Source: Neorhodopirellula lusitana
GTDB taxonomy: Bacteria > Planctomycetota > Planctomycetia > Pirellulales > Pirellulaceae
Direction: 5' to 3'
NCBI RefSeq assembly: GCF_900182915.1
Contig: NZ_FXUG01000018.1
Span: forward strand, 62,001 to 126,000
Length of the DNA: 64,000 bases
A program made the position numbers and the translations under genes. Of the stretch, positions 56,997-64,000 are shown piece by piece; positions within the stretch are counted from its first letter, which is position 1; each line of letters opens with the position of its first letter. The notes below the pieces were generated by a model. The model worked only from the letters and a program-made list of their open reading frames with translations, was not told the origin of the DNA and made no database searches.

Positions 56997-57782
56997 ACAT
57001 TTGGGTTGGAGACCTAATGTGCAGCCGTGTTGGTGCTGGAGCATCGTTCGGGCGATGGAGGCTCCACTTGTCACACCAATAAACCCCGGCCTGCTCGTTC
57101 CTCGCTAGCACCGGTGCTTGTCCGTGCGCCTGCGTTTCAACGCTTCATTCTGCTCGCCGCCGCGACACGTAGCCTCCATTCGCTCCTCACTGCGGACACG
57201 TCACGCGACGGCTCCGCATTCTAGCGTGACCCACGCCGGGCTTCTGAGCCCGGGGCAGGTTGTCAGCAAGCGGTTAGCCACTTCTTTCGAAGGTTCAACG
57301 TCGTCGTCGCCCCGTTCGGGACTTGTTGGTTGGCGTGCTTTCGCACGTTTACTCAATCGTGCTTCTTACCGCACTGTGGTTCGCTTTCGCTCTCCGCGTT
57401 GTTTCCTCCGGTGGCTACATCCGTTATACGCGGCTTCACTGGGTTGATCCCATTTGGCTGTGACTTATCGATCACGACCTTGATCCGCCGTGCTGGGCCC
57501 AATGGGCGAACATTCGCTACATCGATGCGATCTACGACGTTTGAGAACTTCACTACCCGGCTGAACTGTAATCGCATCCGTCGGCATCGCATTCGGTGAA
57601 GGCCAATGCAGGAGCGTCAACGTGCTCGACCAAGTCGGTGCTGCGGCTACGACGTACCGATGTCGCCATCTGCCGTGCCCTCGCTTCGCACCAAAACCGA
57701 CGGCGAAATCAGAACATCTCCGCCTTCGCTGTTTCCTATACCGCTATTCGCTGGTGCATTCGCTACCGCACTCCTCCAACGA
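56997..57782. other. 786-bp gene-free stretch with several hairpins inside the island
   Basis: Short open frames in several phases overlap here; none shows family character or codon structure. Perfect or near-perfect hairpins are seen, including ccgggct/agcccgg near 57238-57256, catcg/cgatg near 57042-57057 and cgtgc/gcacg near 57332-57345. The stretch is Arg/Ser-coding in most frames, as expected of GC-rich structured DNA. It could be an untranslated RNA gene, a cassette-type recombination region or degraded sequence; none of these is established. Confidence 0.4.
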
Positions 57783-57812
57783 AAAAGGACAGGCAAGTTT
57801 GCCTGTCCTTTT
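57783..57812. terminator. Rho-independent terminator at the end of the NRDE-family gene
   Basis: A 13-bp stem (aaaaggacaggca and its complement) with a 4-base loop lies 40 bp beyond the stop of the - strand NRDE gene. A-rich and T-rich flanks allow use in either direction. The stem has the same architecture as 52461-52496, with one compensated pair change. Confidence 0.9.
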
Positions 57813-57849
57813 AAGAGTGCGTGCGTTTGAGGCTTGGTGCCAAACCAGC

Positions 57850-58002
57850 CGCTTAAGAGACCTTAGCCTTGGTGCGAGCTTCTCGCAGACCGCGGCTCAA
57901 GATGTCACGCAGCATCGGTGAGTAGTCTTCGTACTTGTTTTGGTCCGGAGCACCATTACTGAACTGATAGATCGCATCACGGGGCTTCACACCCAGTGCA
58001 AT
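57850..58002. repeat. Right copy of the 153-bp direct repeat
   Basis: This copy is part of the intact NRDE-family gene (its last 49 codons, stop and 3 further bases). It differs from 52551-52703 at seven positions, all silent. Confidence 0.93.
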
Positions 58003-58629
58003 CAGCGAACTGCTGACCGTTGCGTAGTCACCCTTCCGGACGACCATGCTAGGACGACCTGGGCCGACGGGAGCCCGAGCGAACACCTTGCTGGCCACAG
58101 CCAAGAACTTGACGGGTGAATCAAGTGTTTGCAGCGTCAACAAGCGGCGAGCCAATTGAACACGAGCATCGTCAGGGTCGTTCAAGTTACGAGCGCCGAT
58201 GATATTCAGGCCCTCGTGCATTTCGACGACCTCTTGACGTTCGTCGGCGTGGATCGCATAACCGGCTTTTGCATCAGCAATGATGATGTTGCAGCCTTCG
58301 TAGCGATTCTTGGCAAACTCAGTCTGAGCTTTTTCAAGAGCACGCCGCGATGACGTGCAGCGAAGCAGGTCCATAGCGAGTTGACCACGCGAACGTTGGC
58401 CGAACAAAGGCGTGACCGTGGCTCGATTTGTTAAGCCAACAAATAGACCGTTTTGATTCACACCCAACCAAGTGCCACCGCCTTTTTGATCGATCCCACA
58501 TAGGACTCGGGGTTTTCCCGATTGGATCGAAGGCGTTTGGCTTGGTCGATCGACGTACTCTTCGCGATTGGCCGCGACAAGAATCGGACTTTCAGGAACC
58601 AAACGATACTGAACAGCGAGTAAGCACAT
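57853..58629 (-). CDS. NRDE/TANGO2 family protein
   Basis: 258 residues from the ATG at 58629 (MCLLAVQYRLVPESP); a start five codons upstream is less likely because members of this family begin Met-Cys, and Cys2 is thought to be the N-terminal nucleophile-like residue. The motif NREEY is the NRDE signature, followed by DQKGGGTWLGVNQNGLFVGLTNR. The family is conserved from bacteria to human TANGO2 and is linked to metabolism, but the reaction is not settled. Its 3' end is duplicated at 52554-52703, so the last 49 codons may come from an inserted island. Confidence 0.9.
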   Translation of the reverse strand: MCLLAVQYRLVPESPILVAANREEYVDRPSQTPSIQSGKPRVLCGIDQKGGGTWLGVNQNGLFVGLTNRATVTPLFGQRSRGQLAMDLLRCTSSRRALEKAQTEFAKNRYEGCNIIIADAKAGYAIHADERQEVVEMHEGLNIIGARNLNDPDDARVQLARRLLTLQTLDSPVKFLAVASKVFARAPVGPGRPSMVVRKGDYATVSSSLIALGVKPRDAIYQFSNGAPDQNKYEDYSPMLRDILSRGLREARTKAKVS

Positions 58630-58990
58630 CAGGGAGACATCCAACTTTCAAAGATCAGTGATTTCCAGTCTCACGCACATGATCACTCTCCTGCGAACAC
58701 GCTACTCGGTGAACTAGCTGGAGAATCATCGCTGTGCGACGATCCAAGCATAGTCAAAGACCATTCCGCCAAAGGCAAAATTAAGCCCACCTGAGTAACC
58801 CCCCACTGGAGAGCCTGGTGTGAATCATGAGGCAACAATGTAGCTAGACGAGAATCACCACCACACCCCCTCCCGGGGGGTTTCCTCGTGTTTTATGTCG
58901 CAAAGTGGCGAACTTTGCTGTTTAGGGGCATGAATCCGAATCACAAGACCCAATAACGTTTCGGATAAGAGAGTCGCTTCCAGGAAACTG
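58630..58990. other. 361-bp gap with GC-rich hairpins
   Basis: No gene is supported. A G/C palindrome lies at about 58864-58881 (ccccctcccggggg core), and a hairpin gcaaagt/actttgc at 58900-58918. Either may terminate the response regulator gene, transcribed toward them. The promoter of the NRDE gene should lie near 58640-58700. Confidence 0.4.
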
Positions 58991-59455
58991 CTAGCTCACC
59001 TGGCCTACTTGCCACACACCTCGAGGGGTATCTACCACAGGAGCGATCGCCTTGGACTGGCCACGGAAGTGCGAATCAATCACGTGCACCAGTTGTTTGG
59101 GGCTAAAAGGCTTCGCCAAAACGGCTAACAAGCCGAACTTCTCTTTCAGCCGAACCCCGTCAAGTTCCAAACCGTTGGCCGTGCACAGAATTGTTGCGGT
59201 CACCTTCGCCTGTGAAGGCTGAGCTTCCCGGGAAGCACGCATCTTTTCCAGCAGCTCGATTCCGGTGCAGTTCGGCATTTGTTGGTCGGTGACCAAAAGA
59301 TCAAAATCGGTCTCCTGCAGTTGTTGCCAAGCCTCGTTGCCATCACCGGCACAGTGCACCTTATGTCCCGCACGCTCAATCGTGAACTTCAACAGTTGAC
59401 GAAAAACTGGATCGTCTTCGGCGATTAGCACCACAATGTTGGAAGTCGTTGGCAT
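58991..59455 (-). CDS. Single-domain response regulator (CheY-like)
   Basis: 154 residues from the ATG at 59455 (MPTTSNIVVLIAEDDP), preceded by AGAGAGAT. The receiver fold is complete: acidic pair AEDD, the phospho-accepting Asp in LLVTDQQMP, Thr/Ser in TILCTANG, and Lys in LAKPFSPKQL. There is no output domain beyond about 25 C-terminal residues, so it works by protein contact, as CheY or a phosphorelay protein does. Its histidine kinase is not in the window. The frame upstream to 59515 is not supported. Confidence 0.9.
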   Translation of the reverse strand: MPTTSNIVVLIAEDDPVFRQLLKFTIERAGHKVHCAGDGNEAWQQLQETDFDLLVTDQQMPNCTGIELLEKMRASREAQPSQAKVTATILCTANGLELDGVRLKEKFGLLAVLAKPFSPKQLVHVIDSHFRGQSKAIAPVVDTPRGVWQVGQVS

Positions 59456-59748
59456 GGGAATCTCTCTCGGAATCGATAGAACGCGGTTCTGTCCGTACTC
59501 TTTGCATCGGTCCAAGTGACTGCGTTATGCGACATTTGGTCACGTATTTCCGCCAACTGAGCGGTTATCGGTTCCTGTTATGGTGATAATTCAAAATCAG
59601 AGGGGTTACCAAATCGTTGGCCTGCCGCACGCCATGCTCTTCATCCAAAGCCTGTTCAACGCCACTTTCACATCGGTTGGTCGCGGCAAATCGAGCCCAA
59701 AAGCCAGAATTACCCCCTATCTCTGGGCTTTGTAGCGATTCAATTGTC

Positions 59749-59778
59749 TTGACGCTTACTTCGCGTGATTCCTATACT
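59749..59778 (+). promoter_or_regulatory. Sigma70-type promoter for the TPR-like protein operon
   Basis: TTGACG (59749-59754) and TATACT (59773-59778) are separated by 18 bases. The ATG at 59823 lies about 40 bp after the expected start site. It would drive the 59823 gene and the overlapping pseudouridine synthase gene. Confidence 0.6.
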
Positions 59779-59822
59779 CCGCGACTTGTGTCATTTTCTC
59801 TAACGGCTTGGACCGACTACTG

Positions 59823-60755
59823 ATGAATAGCGAGCGACGTCACGATCTTCAGGAAAACGAGTTGGCGACCGCCTTGGGGAAGATCAACGAATCCATCGAT
59901 CCCTACTCCAAGCCAATCGGAATTGCAGTTGCGGTCGGATTGATCGGTTTTCTGGGCTGGGGCTTTTACAACAGCAGCCAGTCTGATCGTCGAAGTGATG
60001 CAACGTTACAGCTGATCGAAGCATCGGTCAGCGGTGACAGCGAAACCTTGGCAACCGTTGCCGCCCAATACGCCGATACTCCAGCTGCAGCCTGGTCACG
60101 TCTGTACCAAGGCAGCTCGAAGATGGGCGTCGGCATGAACGCTTTGTTCAATAGCCGCGACGAAGCGGAAGAGCTTCTCAGTGAGGCCAGTGCCGCATTT
60201 AAAGAAGCACTGAGCCTAAGCAAGGACACCCTCATCCAGTCGCGAGCCTACTTCGGCCTCGCTCGCATCGCAGAATCACTCGGTGACACCGACGAAGCAA
60301 TCAAAAACTACGAAGCGGCCATGACCGTCGGTGAATCCGAAGCCATGGTCGAGGAAGCTCAGAAACGCATCGACACGCTTTCGAAACCCAACGCCAAGGA
60401 ATTCCTGGCTTGGTTCAACGAGCAAGATTTCGCTCCTGCGGACCCTGCCTCGCCACCATCGTTGCCAGGTGCTGGAACTCTGCCAGATCTCCCAGACTTG
60501 GATTTCTCCAGCGACGAAGACGAAACTGCGGCTGATGAAAGCACGGACGCGGAAGGGACAGAACCGGAATCGGCTGACGAAGAAGCCGCAACGGAAGCCG
60601 AGCCTGAAATGGCCGCTGAAGAAGCTGCCCCATCTTCCGAGGAACCCGCCGTGAAGACTGAGTCGGTTGAAACGGAAACGATTGGTGCCGAAGAAGGCGA
60701 CGAAGAGCCAGTGGGCAGCCTTCCCGCCGAAACGACTGAGCCATCCGGATCTTGA
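59823..60755 (+). CDS. YfgM-like membrane protein with TPR region and acidic tail
   Basis: 310 residues from the ATG at 59823 (MNSERRHDLQENELA). An N-terminal helix at about 35-52 anchors it. A TPR-like region at about 60-190 (FGLARIAESLGDTDEAIKNY and a preceding repeat) resembles YfgM/BamD-type periplasmic proteins. From about 220 the chain is extremely acidic and Ala/Glu-rich, probably unstructured. It may act as an envelope chaperone or scaffold. The stop overlaps the pseudouridine synthase start by TTGA, so the two are co-translated. Confidence 0.75.
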   Translation: MNSERRHDLQENELATALGKINESIDPYSKPIGIAVAVGLIGFLGWGFYNSSQSDRRSDATLQLIEASVSGDSETLATVAAQYADTPAAAWSRLYQGSSKMGVGMNALFNSRDEAEELLSEASAAFKEALSLSKDTLIQSRAYFGLARIAESLGDTDEAIKNYEAAMTVGESEAMVEEAQKRIDTLSKPNAKEFLAWFNEQDFAPADPASPPSLPGAGTLPDLPDLDFSSDEDETAADESTDAEGTEPESADEEAATEAEPEMAAEEAAPSSEEPAVKTESVETETIGAEEGDEEPVGSLPAETTEPSGS

Positions 60756-61918
60756 ACGAACCTGAAGACCCTACGTCGATCCCTGAGGTTTCCTCAAAGC
60801 ACGGGCAATTACCGGCTAAACCGCTGGAATCGTCCGTGGAATATGACGGACAAGCCATCCGTCAATTTGTCGTGCCCGAATCGGCTGACAAGATTCGCAT
60901 CGACCTATTCCTGACCCAGTGCTGTGACGGCTATTCGCGGTCCCAGATCCGATTGGCTGTCCAGGAAGACGGTGGTGAAGTGGATGGACGCATCGTTCGT
61001 CCCAGCTTCAAAGTTCGCGCCGGTCAAACCGTTCGCTTTCGGTTGCCGTTGCCCATCGCCGATGACACCGTCCCTGAGAACATCCCGCTGGATATTCTGT
61101 ACGAGGACGATGGCTTGGTTGTCATCAATAAGCCAGCCGGCATGGTTGTCCACCCTGCTCGTGGGAATTGGACCGGCACGCTAACCAGCGCATTGGCGTT
61201 TCGCTTTCAATCGCTGTCCGATGTCGGCGGCCCCACTCGCCCCGGGATCGTCCACCGCCTCGACCGTGATACCAGCGGTGTCATCGCGGTCGCCAAGAAC
61301 AACGCCGTCCATCTGCACCTGGCCGCACAGTGGCATGATCGCAAGGTCACTAAGCAATACATCGCGATCACCGCGGGACGACTTGACCGCGATCGCGATT
61401 GGATCCACAACCCGATTGGTCGGCATCCGTACCAACGCGATAAAATGGCGATTCGCGAAAACCATGAATCCAGCAAGGCCGCGTCGACGTTCTATGAAGT
61501 CCTCAGCCGTCACGGCCGAGTGACCCAGGTGAAAGTGTCCCCCAAAACGGGACGAACCCACCAAATACGCGTGCACATGGCTCATATCGGCTGTCCCATC
61601 CTTTGCGACCGCCTTTATGCCGGACACTCCACCCTAACAAGGTCTGGACTGGCACGCGCCGCCGGAATTGAACTTCCAAGTCAGGTCTCGACCGCGAACC
61701 TAAAACCCCCAGTCAACTCCTCTGCCCCAGCTTCCCTGGATAGCGCTGCAAAATCCAGTGAGGCGGAAACCCCGATCCTCGATCGTCAGGCATTGCACGC
61801 TCATAAGCTGACATTTGTTAACCCACAAAGCGGCACGGAGATGACTTTTGAAGCGCCTATTCCAGCCGATCTGAAGCGTGTGATAGAGTTACTGAGTGAT
61901 TCACCGAATCAGGCGTGA
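60752..61918 (+). CDS. RluA-family 23S rRNA pseudouridine synthase (RluD-like)
   Basis: 388 residues from a TTG that overlaps the upstream stop as TTGA. An S4-like domain covers about 45-110 (RIDLFLTQCCDGYSRSQIRL). The catalytic domain has INKPAGMVVHP and the signature HRLDRDTSGVIAVAKN, with the Asp that forms the covalent intermediate. An insert of about 45 residues rich in Ser/Ala (about 300-345) precedes the conserved ALHAHKLTF ending. It should isomerise uridines in 23S rRNA; RluD is most similar, but RluC-like targets are possible. Confidence 0.9.
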   Translation: MNEPEDPTSIPEVSSKHGQLPAKPLESSVEYDGQAIRQFVVPESADKIRIDLFLTQCCDGYSRSQIRLAVQEDGGEVDGRIVRPSFKVRAGQTVRFRLPLPIADDTVPENIPLDILYEDDGLVVINKPAGMVVHPARGNWTGTLTSALAFRFQSLSDVGGPTRPGIVHRLDRDTSGVIAVAKNNAVHLHLAAQWHDRKVTKQYIAITAGRLDRDRDWIHNPIGRHPYQRDKMAIRENHESSKAASTFYEVLSRHGRVTQVKVSPKTGRTHQIRVHMAHIGCPILCDRLYAGHSTLTRSGLARAAGIELPSQVSTANLKPPVNSSAPASLDSAAKSSEAETPILDRQALHAHKLTFVNPQSGTEMTFEAPIPADLKRVIELLSDSPNQA

Positions 61919-61949
61919 ACGTCAGTTCGTCTTTTGCGGTCATTCAGTC

Positions 61950-61955
61950 TATAAT
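61950..61955 (+). promoter_or_regulatory. Perfect TATAAT -10 element for the kinase gene
   Basis: TATAAT lies 157 bp before the kinase ATG. A weak -35 (TTCGTC at 61926-61931) has 18-base spacing. Could also serve a 5' untranslated leader of about 150 bases. Confidence 0.4.
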
Positions 61956-62111
61956 ACGCGTCTATGGGTGCCTCTTGTGTTTCGCGTCACTTCGACACAT
62001 GACGCCACTTTCTGAGATCGATCTGTAGCCTGCACCATGTCAGGGGATCTTTTCTTCATGATAGTGCATCCAACACGGTGACATGGAAGCCGCCAAATTC
62101 GGTCTTATTTT

Positions 62112-63230
62112 ATGCCTGCGACCACACGCTACGAACCTTCACCGACGGTCACCTACTTGGGTGCTGAATCTCAATCTTGTGACCCCAAGTTGGTCGCGCG
62201 ATACGACGAACTGACCCGCAATCGCAAGGTTTCGTGGACAGGCCACTACCGCTTGATCCGCATGCTGGGTCGAGGTGGACAGGGGGAGGTCTATCTTACG
62301 GAATACCGGGGCACCGATAACTTCACCGTGCCTGTGGCCGTGAAGATCTTTTCGCCCGAACGCTTCAGCGATTCCCGGGCCTATGACGAAGCGATGCAAC
62401 GTGTCGCTTCGATCGCTGCTCGCGTGGCCATGATCCAGCACGACAATCTGCTCGACGTCCAGAACTTCTTTGAACGTGATCGCATCCGCGTCATGCTGAT
62501 GGAATGGATCGACGGCTATGACTTGCGGCAATTGGTGATGCCCAAGTGCCTGGAACTGCTCCGCGATTATGTGCACCCCAAACGGTGGCGTTACATCAAC
62601 GAAGTCATCATGACCGAAGGCTTCGAGCAATCTCGTTTCAAAGCTGGCGTTGCGGTCGCCATCGTTCGTGAATGCCTGGCCGCCCTGGCCGCCTTGCACC
62701 GAGAAGGCATCGTGCACGGCGACGTCAAACCCGCCAACATCATGCTCAAGCGAAGTGGTCACGCGAAGTTGATCGACATGGGCTCGTCAATCGACTACCA
62801 CAACCCTCCCAACGAACGTGAGTGCACTCCGCTGTACGCGGCTCCGGAAGTACTCGAAAACCGTCCAGCATCGCCACGGAGCGACCTGGCGAGTCTGGGA
62901 TACGTGCTGGTGGAGTTGCTTGCTGGTGTGAACCCGTTTTCAGGACTCACCACGTTGGCTGATTTCCTGAAAGCGAAATGGGAACTTCCCAACCAGCTCG
63001 ACCGCATCCTGCCCGAGGAAGTGCTGTGCAACCAGTTGCTGATGAACTTCCTGCGTGGGCTGATCGCCCCGGATCCAACCCGGCGGTTTGTCAGTGCCGA
63101 AGAAGCCGAACACGTCGAGCAAGGTGCCGCCGCGTTCCATCGTCAGTTGATTCTCAGTAACATGTCGACGGAGTACGACAACGACATCCGTTTGTGGCTT
63201 GAAGAGCTGCGACACCTCGAGAACGACTGA
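62112..63230 (+). CDS. Soluble serine/threonine protein kinase
   Basis: 372 residues. The Gly loop is LGRGGQGEVYL, the ATP Lys is in PVAVKIF, the catalytic loop is VHGDVKPANIM (non-RD, HGD instead of HRD), the metal-binding motif is LIDMGSSID (DMG), and the APE motif is YAAPEVLE. The kinase domain fills most of the protein and there is no transmembrane helix or extracellular sensor, unlike many planctomycete kinases. It probably phosphorylates Ser/Thr in cytosolic proteins. The gene is followed 12 bp later by the inositol monophosphatase gene, so they may be co-transcribed. Confidence 0.88.
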   Translation: MPATTRYEPSPTVTYLGAESQSCDPKLVARYDELTRNRKVSWTGHYRLIRMLGRGGQGEVYLTEYRGTDNFTVPVAVKIFSPERFSDSRAYDEAMQRVASIAARVAMIQHDNLLDVQNFFERDRIRVMLMEWIDGYDLRQLVMPKCLELLRDYVHPKRWRYINEVIMTEGFEQSRFKAGVAVAIVRECLAALAALHREGIVHGDVKPANIMLKRSGHAKLIDMGSSIDYHNPPNERECTPLYAAPEVLENRPASPRSDLASLGYVLVELLAGVNPFSGLTTLADFLKAKWELPNQLDRILPEEVLCNQLLMNFLRGLIAPDPTRRFVSAEEAEHVEQGAAAFHRQLILSNMSTEYDNDIRLWLEELRHLEND

Positions 63231-63242
63231 AATTGATCCACG

Positions 63243-64000
63243 ATGGACAACGATCATCTACAGGTAGCGATTGAAGCTGCCCGCGCTGGTGCACACGAAC
63301 TCATGTCCCGCTGGGACAACCGCGTGGTGCAGGAAAAAGGGCCGAAGGACTTAGTCACCGACGCGGATCTCGCGTCACAAGCGGCAATCCGAGGCATCCT
63401 GGAAAAGGCGTATCCCGATTATGCCTTCGTGGGCGAAGAAGAAGGTGAAAACGAACCCCCTGAATCGGTCGCTCAAGGACTTTCCGACGCGCCCCCATGC
63501 TGGGTCGTTGATCCCCTTGATGGCACGATCAACTACGTCCATCGATTGCAAAGTTTTGCGGTGTCGATCGGTCTGTATGCCAACGGCAAGATGCGGCTGG
63601 GCGTGATCTACGATCCGACCCGCGATGAATGGTTCACCGCCATCGACGGACAAGGCGCCCACTGTAACGGCCGTGTCATGAAATCCAGCGACTGCACCGC
63701 ACTGGACGAAAGCTTGCTCGCGTGCAGCTTCCGAGCCGGCGTGACGGCTGATTCGCCCGAAGTCAGTCGCTTTGTTAGCGTTTTGGAAGCGTGCCGCTCA
63801 TTACGTCGACTGGGTTCATGTGCACTGAATATGTGCTACGTCGCCGACGGTCGCCTCGATGGCTACTGGGCCACCAACGTCTGTGCTTGGGACTCCGCCG
63901 CCGGTACCGTCATCGCCCGGGAAGCCGGTGCAACCTTGAGCGGCTACAACTCAGAACCGTTTGACGATTGGAATCCCAAATTCTGTGTCAGCAGCACGAC
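63243..64000 (+). CDS. Inositol monophosphatase family protein, 3' end outside window
   Basis: 252 codons are visible. Metal-binding motifs of the IMPase/FIG superfamily are present: GEEEG (about 61-65), WVVDPLDGTINYVH (about 84-97) and WDSAAGTVIAREAG near the end of the visible part. The enzyme hydrolyses inositol monophosphate or a similar phosphate such as PAP or histidinol phosphate with Mg2+ and Li+ sensitivity. The frame remains open at the window edge. The start lies 12 bp after the kinase stop. Confidence 0.9.
   Translation, partial: MDNDHLQVAIEAARAGAHELMSRWDNRVVQEKGPKDLVTDADLASQAAIRGILEKAYPDYAFVGEEEGENEPPESVAQGLSDAPPCWVVDPLDGTINYVHRLQSFAVSIGLYANGKMRLGVIYDPTRDEWFTAIDGQGAHCNGRVMKSSDCTALDESLLACSFRAGVTADSPEVSRFVSVLEACRSLRRLGSCALNMCYVADGRLDGYWATNVCAWDSAAGTVIAREAGATLSGYNSEPFDDWNPKFCVSST

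Larger units (their letters stand above)
52704..58002. mobile_element. Putative 5.3-kb integrase-less island carrying an IetA/IetS-like pair
   Basis: Borders are inferred from the end of the 153-bp direct repeat on each side (52703 and 58002). Inside are a thioredoxin-like gene, an IetA-like ATPase, an IetS-like protease, a roughly 790-bp stretch without a gene, a terminator, and an alternative 3' end of the NRDE-family gene. No integrase, transposase, terminal inverted repeat or tRNA is seen. The exact ends depend on how the resident gene end was exchanged. The model is inferred from the duplicated gene end alone. Confidence 0.6.

Noticed and set aside
57118-57447. Open frame of 109 codons in the island's gene-free stretch.
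   Set aside because: Several frames are open at once, residues are mostly Arg/Ser/Ala, and no family character or ribosome site is seen.
56997-57782. Integron cassette array (attC sites).
   Set aside because: Palindromic stretches are present, but I could not find the paired GTTRRRY/RYYYAAC core boxes or an integrase.

Overview
The window looks like a planctomycete chromosome, most likely a marine Pirellulaceae close to Rhodopirellula. This rests on family content, not on a marker gene. It has two tandem pairs of planctomycete cytochrome/DUF1549/DUF1553 proteins with DUF1501 partners, an ECF sigma factor translationally coupled to a FecR-LamG membrane protein, two DUF1080 proteins, and a secreted protease whose N-terminus carries a degenerate planctomycete EPR-type sorting motif. 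No rRNA or tRNA gene was recognised.

Layout. 1-12.6 kb: a partial DUF1080 protein, the sigma/FecR pair, and a divergent four-gene PSCyt-DUF1501 operon. 12.7-17.3 kb: a GH2 beta-galactosidase behind a sodium:solute symporter, read as a sugar uptake and hydrolysis unit. 17.4-30 kb: mostly housekeeping (purB, an acyltransferase, tsaE, lepA) mixed with a vWA/HEAT protein, a rhomboid protease, an orphan DNA adenine methylase, a DUF4349 lipoprotein and small hypothetical proteins. 30.3-41 kb: a Kef-type antiporter, a fructosamine-kinase-like protein with a coupled HExxH protein, a SAM-fold protein, a large secreted subtilase, a DUF1080 protein and a SulP transporter with an unusual acidic insert. 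41.3-46.4 kb: a tightly overlapping operon (unknown membrane protein, KAS III-like enzyme, flavin monooxygenase, cytochrome P450) that looks like an uncharacterised lipid or polyketide tailoring pathway. 47-52.4 kb: a 12-haem c-type cytochrome, then a coupled DapA-family/old-yellow-enzyme pair.

52.4-58.6 kb holds the strongest candidate for an unusual system. An IetA-like AAA ATPase and an IetS-like subtilisin protease (a known plasmid-maintenance and phage-defence pair) sit with a thioredoxin-like gene in a roughly 5.3 kb segment that has no visible integrase. The segment is bounded by two copies of the 3' end of a TANGO2/NRDE-family gene: the intact gene on the right and a 49-codon fragment on the left. 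All seven nucleotide differences between the copies are synonymous third-position changes. The two adjoining terminator hairpins also match, with a compensated base pair. This pattern fits an island that brought its own allele of the gene end and displaced the resident one.

58.9-64 kb: a single-domain response regulator, a membrane-anchored TPR-like protein overlapping an RluA-family pseudouridine synthase, a soluble serine/threonine kinase, and an inositol monophosphatase cut by the window end. Coordinates of trimmed starts were derived by hand from the sequence; family names come from motif recognition without any database search.
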